Of a stretch of 64,000 nt of DNA, positions 1 through 10,699 are shown in pieces; the first letter of the stretch is position 1, and every line of letters begins with the position of its first letter. The stretch spans positions 5,208,001 to 5,272,000 of the forward strand of contig JBANDB010000006.1 in the NCBI GenBank assembly GCA_037576215.1, in the 5' to 3' direction. This stretch comes from Armillaria gallica. Lineage: Eukaryota; Basidiomycota; Agaricomycetes; Agaricales; Physalacriaceae. The position numbers and the translations under genes are program-made. The notes under the pieces are model-generated. The model made no database searches and was not told where the DNA came from. It saw only the letters and a program-made list of their open reading frames with translations.

Positions 1-2594
1 CACCAGACCGCATACAACGAATTCTAGAGCGAGATTGGGCTCATCTCGTACGAGAGAAAGGCATTCTAGACAGTCCTAACTATCTGCACGAGAAGGGCAA
101 ACCCGTCATTGCACTATGGGGATTCGGGTTTGCCGAGGCGAGACATACCCCAGACCTCCTACGTGCCATAACCAATTCAATACGGAATCTGACACCTGGA
201 GGCGCGTACTTGATGGCTGGCACACCCACGCACTGGCGTACATCCGAAAGCGACGCTGATCCGGACCCTGGATTTCTGAACGTTTGGCTGAATGAATTCG
301 ATGCGATATCTCCGTGGACGGTTGGACGATATCGGAGCGATGAAGATATAGAGAGGTTCGCCGAGACGAAAATGAAGGGCGATATGGATTTGCTGAAAAG
401 ACAGTTGGAGAACGGTGGTCGTAAGATTGACTACATACCCGTCGTCCTTCCTGGCAGTACAGTCAGTCTGCTTACTCTCTACTATTCGGGATGTCACTGA
501 CATTTTTGCAGGGTTTCAATCTCACAGAAGGCGGATGGACATGGAATGACATGAAACGGAAAGGAGGTAGGTTCCTCTGGAAACAGATTTTCCACGCGAA
601 ACGGCTTGGTATACGGACAATGTACGGAGCCATGTGGGACGAGTAAGTAAATTTATTCGTCCTTCATACTATGGCTGAATATCAATAACGGTAGGTACGA
701 CGAAGGAACGGCGTTTATGCCAATTGTGCCGAAAAAGAGCATGCTACCTCAGTCGGACAAGTATCAATTCATGGCGCTTGACGAAGATGGCTATGATCTA
801 CCGTCTGACTGGTCAGTCCTTGTACTTATCTACTTCTCATGATTGACCGTTTTTCTAGGTACATGCGAATCTGTGGCTTTGCTGCCGAAGGGCTACGCAG
901 TGAACGGTTAATCCATGAGACTTTTCCTGTCAAGGAGCTTGACGACTACTGGTCCACGCGCCCCAAATATGAAGATCTTGAGAAAAAGGAGGTAGACGGA
1001 GAGCAGGCATACCAAGCATGGCTATTCTCGCAAAAGGAGGAGAAGGATGAACTTCCGCCTCCTCCATACTCGCTGGAGGAGGACGAAGCTGGGCCATTAG
1101 CGTCAGCGTCAGGTTCCGGGTCAGGCTCTACGTCTCGGCCGGTGAGTGTCACAGTTCAAGCCCATTCCTCAGCTGGGGTCTCGCCCCCGGCTCAACCTGG
1201 AGCATTGAACAACAGCTCTAATGTTTCGTACGGTCGACCAGCAGATACTTCCCCTAGCTCGTCATACGTCCGGCCATTACCATCATCTTTAGCGTCTGAT
1301 TCATCGTCGCCGTACGCGCCTAATGTGCCTCATACGATGGGCGGATCTTGTCATGCTGCCGCAGCACATCAGTGGCCATCGTCACCCTCCACGTATAACG
1401 ATAACTTATCCTCACTCACAAATGACTTTGCCCGTCAAGAGATTTCATCCTCCTTTCCGCCTCCGGTTATATCTTCTACCCGGCCTTCTATTACACCATC
1501 GCCTCCAGCTCATCCTGCGTCGTCATCTGCCTACCGACCACCTCAAAGTCCTCCGCAATCTCAGCCATCATTTGGTATATCACCTCCCCCTGTACATCCC
1601 TTAGTTGCCAAACGTCCTTCATCTACCTCCGCCTCCCGTCCTAGACCATCTTCAACCTCCGGACCTCCACCTCGACCCGCAGCTGAAACTCGCCCAGTCA
1701 GCTCAGCTTCAGTTCGTCCCTCTCCTAGTCTCAATTACCACACTCGTCCACCTTCAAGACCGCAACAGCAATCGTCCCCTCAATGGCCTCCGCCAGAATG
1801 GGGTACATTTCCCCCTGGGCCCAGACCGGAATCGGCTCCCTATCCAGTTTACTCGAGACCTTCATCGCGCCCACCAAGTTCTCCTCAACCTTTTGGTCAA
1901 TCCCCTTCACTCCCTAGACCTCATTCTCCTGGCTCGTATAGACCTCCGTCCCCTCCCGTATTATTCCCTTCTGCCATGGGACCATCGTATTCCCCAGAAC
2001 CTGGACCTCTGCCTCCTCCAATGATGTTCCCCGGAGCGGATACGTTCCCTGGCCCGGCACCACCCCAAGATCTGTACCAGCCATCATATATGTATCCAGA
2101 ACCTCAGCCGTCACCTCCGGGCTCCACGTTCCCCGTGCAATCAGGCTATCCCGGGCAGCCGAATTATCCTGGGCAAGGACAGTCTAGTTATCCGTCGTAT
2201 TCATCATACCCCGGACAAGGACAAGGATACCCTGGACAATCTTCGTATCCCGGACAGTTTGATCAGCCTCCACCTGGTGGATACGTGTATTCCCAGTCCC
2301 AGTCCCAGCCTCAGCCTCAGCAGGGGTCTGGATATTACAACAACAGCACTCCTCCGCCTCCAAGTGTGTGGGTTTTCTTCGAGCCTCGTAACTTTTGATT
2401 AATACTCTCAGGACCACCTACGAATTCAAGCACCTCATCGATGCCGGCGTATTTGGGTTCTGCGCTGAATGCAGTGGCGGGGAAGAAGCGGGGAGATCAG
2501 CTTATGCAAAGTGAGTGTTTATCTGTCTGGTTAGGGAATAGGAAGCTGATTCGATCTAGGTGGGAGTAAACTATTTAGTAAGTTCACGAAGTAG
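1..2594 (+). CDS. GH71/99-like glycosidase (xylosidase/arabinosidase type), 5' end off the window
   Basis: The reading frame is open from base 1 and runs through six exons: about 1-461, 512-642, 695-811, 859 to about 2365, a short exon to about 2510, and 2560-2594. Introns are 47-55 bp with GT-AG ends; the donor of the first is uncertain by a few bases. The N-terminal part carries GKPVIALWGFGFAE, LMAGTPTHWR and WDEYDEGTAFMP, which resemble the GH71/99-like barrel domain of fungal and bacterial proteins often labelled xylosidase/arabinosidase. Substrate and activity are inferred from family resemblance only. From about base 1060 the protein becomes a low-complexity tail of some 450 residues rich in Pro, Ser, Tyr and Gln, with YPGQ-type repeats near 2150-2260. 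It ends in a basic segment (KKRGDQLMQS, then SKLFSKFTK). The tail is probably disordered; its role is unknown. The start codon and any signal peptide lie outside the window. Confidence 0.65.
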
Positions 2595-2992
2595 ATTCAA
2601 CGTAGATAAAGAAGGAAGTGAGATAACAATGTGTTAACCTGTGCATCCGATCTGGTTTTTACTTTGCGCCGTAGTTCAAACAGGTCTACCTGTTTACAGT
2701 CGATCCAAATGAGCGTCAAAGGCGGTTCTCAATGTGGAACGCATGGATGTCGTGTATATGTTACTGCGACGAGGATATGTATTACTTCGGTTATACAATG
2801 CCTGGACCTTGGGTCGACGTATCATTGAATATGGGTAGATGAAATAATTGCTGGACGGAGCCTACTTGCGTGGAATAAAGGTGCACTATCGAGAGGTTAG
2901 TAGATATGTGGAATCAGATGTAGGGTGTACTGTGTACTTTGAATCTTAGATCTCATCGAATTATCCTTCAAAACCTTTTTGAAGGCTGTAAC
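2595..2992. other. Intergenic, no gene seen
   Basis: About 400 bases between the glycosidase stop codon and the first terminal-repeat element. I see no conserved ORF; the short open frames here lack splice context or family resemblance. It probably holds the 3' UTR of the glycosidase. Confidence 0.5.
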
Positions 2993-3321
2993 TAGGGTTG
3001 TGCACGAAACCCTAACACCGGTATCTCGGACCGGTGCCTTAACCCCTCGTTGGAGGGCTTTCGTCGAAGTAACTTACCAATCAGTAAGACCACCGACATA
3101 TGCACAGAGACGCGGCTGCGCTTGCTCGTGGCAAGCCCCAGTAGCTATTATAGGTGTACGGAGGTTACTGGATACTTCAACGGTATAGCTTTCTCGTATA
3201 TATCTTTGTGTGTTGAGTCCTTGGTGCCTAGGAGGCTGATAAAGTAGGTACCCTCCTGGGAACGATCGGTATAAAATCGTAACTTCGTCCCCAAACCCTG
3301 GAGGTTTTGTGTGTAACCCTA
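2993..3321. mobile_element. MITE-like element A, TA-flanked terminal inverted repeats
   Basis: The left end reads TAGGGTTGTGCACGAAACC and the right end, on the opposite strand, TAGGGTTACACACAAAACC. The outermost TA at each end could be a TA target duplication, as made by Tc1/mariner-type elements. No ORF of useful size is present, so this would be non-autonomous. The interior carries GTAACTTACC motifs shared with element B. Ends, length (about 329 bp) and the sister copy are seen directly; class assignment is inference. Confidence 0.6.
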
Positions 3322-3380
3322 GTTCTAACTTACGCAATGCGTATCTAAATCGTATCCGACGTATCGTGGACCCCGTGGGC

Positions 3381-3791
3381 TAGGGTAGCGCACGAAACCT
3401 AGGTTTCGTTACACTTGGGTTTATTACCGGTAAGTTACTGGTAAGTTACCTCCCCTCGCTGGAGGGGTTTTCCATCGAGGTAACTTACCTGTCATGTGAC
3501 TGCCTGATAAGCATGAAAATTCAGTACAATTATATGTATATTCTACATTGTATTGCATATTTACATATGAGTATGTCTTTACAGATGAATTAGAGCATTC
3601 ATTCGACAAGAAAATGTATAAAACACAACACGGAAATGTTTGAAAAAATTCGGCAGTTGCTGCGCATCCGTCATGTGATTGAGCACGTGATAGGTAACTA
3701 ACGGTAACTTACCGTAGCAAAACCACCCCCCTGGGGAGGGGTCGGTAACAAACAGTTACTTACCCCCCTGGAGGTTTCGTGCGCAACCCTA
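3381..3791. mobile_element. MITE-like element B, TA-flanked, adjacent to tRNA-Val
   Basis: A second copy of the family, about 411 bp. The left end is TAGGGTAGCGCACGAAACC and the right end, reverse-complemented, TAGGGTTGCGCACGAAACC, both bounded by TA. Inside is a strong nested hairpin (3440-3489). The right end lies only 49 bp from the 3' end of the tRNA-Val gene on the minus strand. There is no coding capacity. Elements A and B are separated by 59 bp. Confidence 0.6.
3440..3489. repeat. Nested palindrome inside element B
   Basis: GGTAAGTTACC at the left is the exact inverse of GGTAACTTACC at the right. Between them CCCCTC and GAGGGG pair again around a 4-base turn. The GTAACTTACC unit recurs several times in elements A and B and once near 19.14 kb, so it is a family signature rather than a random palindrome. 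Confidence 0.6.
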
Positions 3792-3839
3792 CCGTCGGAT
3801 AGCGCTAAGAAATAAAAGAAAGGAAAATACACCTCAAAT

Positions 3840-3913
3840 TGAGTCGACCCAGGCTCGAACTGAGGACCTTCTGTGTGTAAGACAGATGCGATAACCAACT
3901 ACGCCATCGACCC
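3840..3913 (-). tRNA. tRNA-Val(TAC)
   Basis: A 74-base cloverleaf reads on the minus strand with a 7-bp acceptor stem (GGGTCGA with TCGACTC; one G-T pair) and discriminator A at 3840. The A box TGGCGTAGTTGG and a B box containing AGTTCGAGCCT are present. The anticodon loop CTTACAC sits on the stem TCTGT/ACAGA. Anticodon TAC reads GUA valine codons. There is no intron. A pol III T-run (TTTT) lies at 3827-3824, 12 bases past the end. The G53-C61 pair is intact. It is nearly identical to the tRNA at 18839-18912. Confidence 0.92.
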
Positions 3914-4387
3914 GTAATGTCATAGCATCCGGTTGTAGCTTCATGGAGGCGAGTCCGCGTTCCGATGAGAAATGTGACGAAGTAATTGAGAGGGTACGTT
4001 TAGGATATTGAGGTACGATTTCAGCGTGCTGTAAGGGAGGCAGGAGGACGAAAAAGATTAGAATTATCGATGTTGTATGTGTGCACTAAAGCTGCAAGCA
4101 ACTGTGCGCAGGACTGATGAGATGCGGTCGCGCTGTGACAAGTACACGTAGCGTCAATTTTGGCAATGACTCAAACTCTTCCTTGTTCACCAATAACATC
4201 ATTAGGAAAATAGTGTGATTATACCTCACCTACAATTATTCACAAACAATGCTGGCTGCGAGATCAGGCGAAATCCTCAAACATTCAATACATTCCATCT
4301 CTGAGAGCGATGACAACACATTAGAGGTCTTTCTATTGATCAAGCCTTGCAAAGGTTAGAATAGACTGATTTTTAGACCTTGCCGCC
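3914..4387. other. Intergenic, no gene seen
   Basis: About 470 bases between the tRNA and the F-box pseudogene. No ORF, RNA gene or clear repeat could be recognised. Confidence 0.45.
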
Positions 4388-5914
4388 TCAGTGATTGCAT
4401 TCGCTCAATGTTGCCTTTCCGAGTTTTCCACCACCTCTGACTCCAACGACGGCAGAGTTCAGGACTCCAACTCGACTGTCCATAACCTTTATAATCGCTC
4501 CTTCGTCAACCAGGTTTTCCGCTGCCCAGACCAACTCAATATGTTCCAATCTGGATAAAAACCCTTCTGTGTTGCTCAACTGTCCAAGAAGCTGTTCAGT
4601 GATCGTTACGAACTGTGGTTCACGATGCTCTACAATTGAAAGTGATGCAAGTTCCTCAGTCGCCTCGAGGATACGAACAACGTTGGCATATAGGATCATG
4701 ACATTGCGAAGGACAAGCTGACGCAATCCTGAAAGGGAGGGAATCATGGAAGTGATGTTGATGTCATGAAGTATATACTGGCTCTCAGTGTTCCGGACTT
4801 GATATGCAAAGCACTGGGGGAGCTGCCATCCATAATCAGCGGCGAGTTCAAGGATGGTAAGACAAGGGAATGACAACCTGGTGAAGATGCCAGGTATATT
4901 ATATGCCCAAAGCAGGTGAAGACTCTGGATGTTGATAGGTACAGTAACCACAGTAACCACAGACGGATAAACCTCAATCCCGTCGTCAAATAATGTCAAG
5001 TGTTGCAGGTTCGTAAATTGATTTAGGGAAGATGCCGTCCAGGACCGCCAGTGGAAGCAAGATTGCAGCCAAAGAGTGCAAATTTGATGGAATGGGAGGT
5101 CTAACATCTCAATATTCATGGATGCTATATGAAGCTCTCAAAGCTTAGGTGCAATTTTCAACATTCGTGAGACCTCACGACCGTCATCGGTCGCTTCAAA
5201 GTATTCACTAATGTAGACAGATTCCAAGGCTGGTAAGCTTTGGGGAAGGATCGGAGGGATGATAGAATTGCTGGCATCCAAGATGATTTTATGGCATCGA
5301 GTCAAATCGAGAGGCGTGTCGTAAGGATCGAAAAGTTTATGAAGGGCACGAGGCCGAAGAAGGCTTCCTCCGACGCCATGATACCTCTGGTCAACAATGT
5401 TTGACATGGTGGAAGAACTGATGGTAAAAAGTCTCGAATTGGACCGATAACTATAGCACGAAAGGAGTTGTCTGAGAGACTCTGGGAGATGGTGAAGGTA
5501 CAAGTTTACGAAGTGGAATGTCCACAACTCGGAAGTTGACAGGCATACGCTACGCCAATAGCCGCAGACGGAGGAGAGGCGAAGGGGGGTTCCGGATGTC
5601 GTCGCCAAATCGCCGTATGTAGGCTCATAAGGGAAGATATGGATGTCGCAAGCATCCCTAAAGATGGCTTGCAGAATCTCGATGGGAAGACGTCGTATGG
5701 GGCTGACTAGCGACCGATGAGCTAACAGCGAGTGCTTCAAGTCGTTACGGGCGTCTCTGAGGAGTGATAACGTGGTATCCAGTGCTGAAATTTCTGAGTC
5801 GTATTCCGATAGCTTCGCTTCAAGATCATGTATCGCCCGTCCGATGGACTCGGCATGGAGTCTGAAATCGATGGATTTAAGTTGATAGATAGTATATTTT
5901 TGCATCTCCGGCAA
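4388..5914 (-). pseudogene. F-box protein, interrupted by one in-frame TGA
   Basis: One reading frame runs from the ATG at 5914 to the stop at 4388 (508 codons) and is broken only by a TGA at 5140-5138. The N-terminal part has an acidic coiled coil (residues about 20-65) and then an F-box core around SPIRRLPIEILQAIFRDA. A WRSVCLSTSELW segment follows, typical of agaricomycete F-box proteins, and then leucine-rich C-terminal repeats. Such proteins usually bind Skp1 and bring substrates to an SCF ubiquitin ligase; the substrate here is unknown. The break reads IAPKL-stop-ELHIAS, where relatives would have a residue such as Arg, so CGA to TGA is the simplest explanation. The length matches the intact 507-residue paralog at 13973-15496. 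A silenced gene, readthrough or a sequence error are all possible; a single substitution error is less likely than an indel. Confidence 0.75.
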
Positions 5915-6390
5915 ACGAAGGTGGGCGAAACTTTCAAATCTGCCCTAATGATATGCTATGTCCCTCGGGTCAAGTCAGGACTGGAAGTTACTGGATCAAC
6001 TAACAAAAAAGCGTACCAGCAGGCTTTCAGATTCACGGGTCACAAAAAGGAGTGATTTCGTTGATATGTGATGCAAATTGAGATCGAGAGATGTACGCAA
6101 TGAAACAACAATGAACGCGAATGTCGTAAAGTGGACATTGCAACCGTAGTCATGTGATCGTGTGATGATCGGGGAGAGTTCCGGATTCCGGACAGGGCCA
6201 GTCTACTAGTTACTAGCGGTCGTCGACGACTCCGATACCTTGCTTTAACGGCCAGAAAAATTTTTTTGCAAAAGAAGTGATTGCTTCTGCTGCACGTTAT
6301 GGACTTCATAATTTCTCCACTGTACATCGTATTCGAACTTTCATAAATACAATTACATTTTTCCGAACATGGCAAGACAAGGACCAATGC

Positions 6391-6980
6391 TCAAGCGCTC
6401 ACACACGATTTTTTTTTTTTGCAGTAGGCACGATGCTCAGTCACGTCTCTGACCGAAGTAGACGACGGTGGGCTCGTGGTGGGCGGCTGGGCGATGTTTC
6501 TCCGGGACTTGGGACGGTCCATGGAGTCAGCAGAACCTGGTGAAGGTGTTACATTAGGGTTTATATGCTGTGGAAAGAGATGTCTCCCCGACACGCTGGG
6601 AGGAGCTCTGAGGAAAGGGCATGAAAACTGGGTTGTGGTATTTCCACGAAGCCTCGTCGCGATCCCACTGAAATCGAAGGCGCACAACAGAAGAGCGAAC
6701 GTGGACATGAGCGTAATTTCACTGGTATAACATATGGAGAGATCAGAGTCGTTTGGCAAAGAGGTGAGAAGGTTGACAATGCGAGCCTGGTCAGAGGACA
6801 GCCACGTGAGGTAGCGGTTTTCGTAAAGGTCGATCTGTAAAAAGTGGGGACGTAGCAGCAAGTACTTTCATGTTAGTCCCCGGCATTGAAGAGAAGGCCG
6901 TCACGTTCATCGTAGGAACTGTAAGAAGGGTGAGTACCGAATATGGGCGAGGAGGAGAGGACTTACAAGTCTTCACGATC
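6391..6980 (-). CDS. Hypothetical protein, two or three possible exons
   Basis: On the minus strand a segment of 156 codons (6861-6391) follows a good acceptor (TTTTTACAG) and is preceded by a short possible exon encoding YDERDGLLFNAGD. Upstream is another plausible intron with a GTAAGT donor. The readable part contains IDLYENRYLTWLSSDQARIV and a hydrophobic stretch near STFALLLCAF. The C-terminal half is Ser/Pro-rich and ends in a Lys run encoded by an A-tract. I do not recognise a family. This may be a fragment; no start codon is convincing. Confidence 0.25.
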
Positions 6981-7529
6981 TTCTCTCAGGACTCCGTCGT
7001 CTTTTCATTTCCACTTGTCATTAATCATTGCCCAGATCTCCTTCCATTATTAGAATAGACAAAGGGATCGATGGACAGAAGCCCACCTTCACAGAGTCAT
7101 CACCACATGTTCGTGCCCGCATCCCAGCGTCCCTCTTCTCCTTCCAAACGCGAACGCATCGTCTACGGTATGCGTCATAGTCACTGTGTCAAACTTCCGA
7201 TTCCTCGAACCATTCGAGTTCATTCCTGGTTACAAAGTCAGCACGGCATTTGCGAGTAATGCCGAGTACGTTGTGGGATCATGCGCGTGTGTCGTCGTCG
7301 TCATCTTCGATGGTGCGGACGTGTCGCAGTCGTCGGTGGGGCATGCATGTGCTGAGGGCTTACGCGGGTAGGCGTGCTACGTCACCGTGTCTGGTTAGAG
7401 GTAGTTGCACGTGATCTCTCGGGCTGAATAAGCGCGGGAAATGGACCTTGGCAAGCAAGGTAACTACCAAGAGTACACGACGCGTCAAAAAAAAAGTCGG
7501 GTTGTCATGTTCTAAATCGTCCGATAGCA

Positions 7530-8383
7530 TGGGAGAACCGTCACCATTTCATGCTGCATTTCCAGACTTTTACGATGAGAGTCCTACTCATCAGCGATAT
7601 GCATAGTCGGCTAGAACCCGCTCGAGCTCCCGCTGACGCTAATATCCCTTTCGTCGTCTGGGCAGAAGATGCCCTCAACTTTGCTCACTTCGTACCTACC
7701 GTTCTTTTCATGATGCAAATTATCGTTCCAGACGAGGAGGTCGACGCCGCTTGTGACATCCTTACTTTGAGGCTGCCCTATGAGCGGAAGCCAACGCCGC
7801 ATCCGGACTGGATGGAATACAAATATATCGACCAGCCGTCATGTTTCCCGCAAGCCGCTCTTCTTGAGTGGACCGCCCCAATTTCCGATGGAATTACTGG
7901 AGAGGAAGTGGCGCTTCACATAGTCATCCACCCTCAGTCTTATTTCTCGTTTGACGTTCGGGATCAAGTCGTTCACTTACCTTGGTCCCTCCCCTCTCAC
8001 TTGACAACACCGACGTACGATTCCCTACACTCGCCGCATTCATTGACTCCTTATCCGGTACTATGTTGGATCCACCTTTGGGCTATCGTCATTGAAAACT
8101 CAGCACGCGATTGCAGAGCTACTTGTCCTACCTCATGTATTATAGCCCTCAGACTCGCGCTTTTCCCCGAGTCCTTCCTAACGGTGATTTGGAACCTGGA
8201 CACAGAACCCTTCTGATGAGCGTGAAGCCCGAAAATAGACAATTCTTGGACGGCATTGTGCGGGGCACACCAGTCGGCTGAACGACACAGGTCCTAGAAC
8301 GTCGAGCGCTCTTGGAACAGGTCGGGCGGATTGCGGAAGCTAGACTGCCTCTTCCGGAAAATAGACCGCGGTGCGTGTGGTAG
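7530..8383 (+). pseudogene. Agaricomycete-type hypothetical protein, degraded
   Basis: The clear part (from about 7617) includes PFVVWAEDALNFAHFVPT, then a Pro/Asp segment, then a His-rich core around LHIVIHPQSYFSFDV. It resembles a fungal family of unknown function that I know only as hypothetical proteins. Near 8015 the frame shifts by one base; homology continues as RFPTLAAFIDSL and LDPPLGYRH. It is then interrupted in frame by TGA at about 8092 and again by TGA at 8279-8281, and runs on through VLERRALLEQVGRIAEARL to a TAG at 8381-8383. A shorter N-terminal frame starts at the ATG at 7530 and also needs a shift. The two stops plus shifts make a pseudogene likely. No function is assigned. 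Confidence 0.5.
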
Positions 8384-9048
8384 GTTACGTTTTAGTGCTG
8401 GCTTCATCTATTCATAGGTTTCGCATCCAGGCAATCTAGAGAATACCATTCAAACGCTTCAACCATCAACTCAGGACTGCAAAGAATCTAAATGATTATT
8501 TTCGCAATCTTGTATAAGCAATTAACACGTAACCTTGACCTCAGCAGCCATCCGCGTCCACCGCCATCAATTTCTACGATTGCAGTCACCGCTGCGAAAC
8601 TACCTGGTGTCTTATGTAGGCTGAAGTGATTGTTCGCATGGAATATACCTCTCTTTCTCATTCTTTCATTGCCATCTTCTCAAGTGAACACATAGGCCTG
8701 TGGTACTTTAAATCATGTCGAGGGCCGCCCCGTGGCCCATTAGCTAACGTCATAAGCTGAATCGCCACTGATGTTTGTGGCATAAGCTAAGCCCCAGAGT
8801 ACAGTATTAGTGTTCCTACGCCGACGGATCATGGCGCAGCACTTCAGCTCACTTGGGTGTCGCTCAGTACCAGCTACGGTCAGCCCAACAATGAGTTGCC
8901 ATGCTTCTGTATTTTCGTCGATTCTAGTGGCGATCTCTTGCCTCCATGACCTCGAAAATTTGAATTCATACCGAAAGGTCTTGGTAAACTCATATGGTGT
9001 CTCAATTCGTCCAGTTCAAATTTACTAAATAAGGAATAATCCTAACGA
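8384..9048. other. Intergenic or decayed DNA, no gene seen
   Basis: About 660 bases upstream of SDR remnant A. The missing 5' exons of that SDR would be expected here, but I cannot recognise them, so the upstream half has been lost or has diverged beyond recognition. Confidence 0.4.
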
Positions 9049-9413
9049 ATGCACCATAGAATGTGTAGCATTGCCGCCCGTTTTGCTGCGAGGGATATTC
9101 AAATCCGGGTGAACGCAATCTCACCTGGGGTGTTCGCGTCGCAACTGACGAGTCCCGAGTTTCTGAAGGAGCTCAAGACTAAGCCGATGTCTGGATTTAT
9201 GGCACCCATACCAGCGAAGAGGCACCGGACGTGAGCGCTTTCCCGTATTTCAATGAGGTCGATATTAATCCGGGTCTAGCGATGCGGAGATGGGGATGGC
9301 AGCAGTGTACTTGACGGCGTCGGATTATACAAATTGTGATATTGAGTGTGGACGGTGGAGTTTCGCTAGTAAATCCTTGGCAGAGCTCCGTAATGGTTTA
9401 CCATCGATCGCTG
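9049..9413 (+). pseudogene. SDR remnant A (3' half only)
   Basis: Encodes the C-terminal half of a short-chain dehydrogenase/reductase: RDIQIRVNAISPGVFASQL, then PEFLKELKT and IPAKRH. After an intron-like gap it continues with DAEMGMAAVYLTASDYTN, and with one frameshift VILSVDGGVSLVNP. These match the last exons of the SDR at 30594-31717. The Rossmann-fold half with TGxxxGxG and the catalytic YxxxK are absent. Its 3' end overlaps, on the opposite strand, the decayed tail of the F-box gene at 9325-10567. Confidence 0.65.
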
Positions 9414-10567
9414 TGAAGTCCCCTTTGTGTTTCAACGACAAACTCGAGTGGTTTCCGTGGCAAATTTCGGGTGATAGCCAACACGCAACTAATTCCTCCA
9501 GTATCGATCGGCAAATCGAAGTTGCGGTCAGGTGCGAAAACGTACACGTTGATGCTGCTCTGGGCACACATGGCACATGTTTCTACGGATTCTCTCGTTT
9601 CACTGACTTCATGTAAGTAGCCCATGTCTGACAGTCCGCTACGTGCTGAAAGACAAGTTATGAGATTTTACGAATGGAGGAGGATAAAACAATGAAGAGA
9701 CCCACTTTTTTGAGTGCTTCCAAGTAGGAACGTCGTCGTTCAATGTAGGACTCCTTCTGATCTTCCGGTAGGGAGAGATAGCAGTCTTTCGCCTGCTCAA
9801 AATCGCGTCGGAGAAATACTGTGTGTTCACCAGTCGTTCGTTCTCGCCCTTGAGAAGATGTCAGCAATGATAGAGCCACAAAAGGGGAAGACCCGCATAC
9901 GCTTCTTCATCCGAGTGGGAATGAGAAACAGGATACGTGACGCAAGAAAGTATTCGTTGCTGTTCTCGTTCTTCGGGAAGACCGCAGCGTCAGAGATGAT
10001 CCTAATACCATAAAACGTTAGGCTACGACGGCAATTCTGGAGACAATCACCTACTGCTTTTCAGTGCAAACGCCACATGTCCGAACACGAAAGAGAAAAT
10101 CGATCCTACGGATCCCGGTCCTGGAGCAAAACTGCGTAGTACAAGTCAGAACCACTACCGACTTGACCATATCAACGGTAGAGACGAACATGACAAGTAG
10201 AATCGAAAGCAAGATTCGCCCACGCAGGTTCTGAAACTTCAGGTGGTGGCCCAGGGAGCTTGGGTATGTCTGAGCGAGCAGCCCGCCATACGATCTCGGA
10301 CGATCGACTCATCAGAACAGAACGAAATTGTAGGTTTGTACGAGAGAGGCGAAGTAGATCGAAAGGGTGTAGTAGTTTGAATACCTTAAAAGGAAGAGCC
10401 ATATCGTGTACTCGCTATCGGGAGACCACGGATGTCCTCACCTCAAGCCATAGCTCCAAAGGAAGATTCATAAAGTTCTTCACGGTGCTTGAGTCCACCC
10501 GTATCTTGACAAGGCGGCAGTTTGTATTATTGGAATTCACATCGAATTTGACTCGCTTAGGTGCCAT
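9325..10567 (-). pseudogene. F-box protein of the LPLELWLEVF type, probably degraded
   Basis: Exon 1 (10567-10442) encodes MAPKRVKFDVNS... to LPLELWLE. A 57-bp intron then joins VFKLLHPFDLLRLSRTN, the F-box helix pair, in exon 2 (10384-10190). Exon 2 ends at CH and joins FCSRTGIRRIDFLFRVR, giving a CHFC zinc-knuckle-like motif seen in this agaric family. Further exons can be traced (SDAAVFPKNENSNEYFLAS, and QKESYIERRRSYLEALKKV). The end, ADCQTWATY, runs into a TAG near 9591, after which the same frame continues with LEELVA to about 9325. F-box and splice sites are clear; the later exons and the end are approximate. It would act as a substrate receptor of an SCF ligase if functional. Confidence 0.5.
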
Positions 10568-10699
10568 ACTGCCTGCTCGAAACTCTTGCGATGGTGTGAA
10601 GGATGTGGTCGAGAAGGAAGCGGATGTCATCAGGCACGTGCATATGTCCACTTTGGGCATGACCGCCGCGCAGTAGCACGAAATCGATGATAATTGCAT

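Noticed and set aside
1605..2024. Overlapping plus-strand frames in the glycosidase tail
   Set aside because: Products of the Pro/Ser codon bias of the low-complexity tail, not separate genes.
2985..3330. CCCTAA/TTAGGG-like motifs suggesting interstitial telomere repeats
   Set aside because: They occur singly as the ends of the terminal inverted repeats, not as tandem arrays.
7071..7371. Segment with RPSSPSKRERIVYG resembling the start of a Cdc20/Cdh1-type protein
   Set aside because: Only a dozen residues look familiar, followed by a possible donor and no WD repeats; too little to call a gene.
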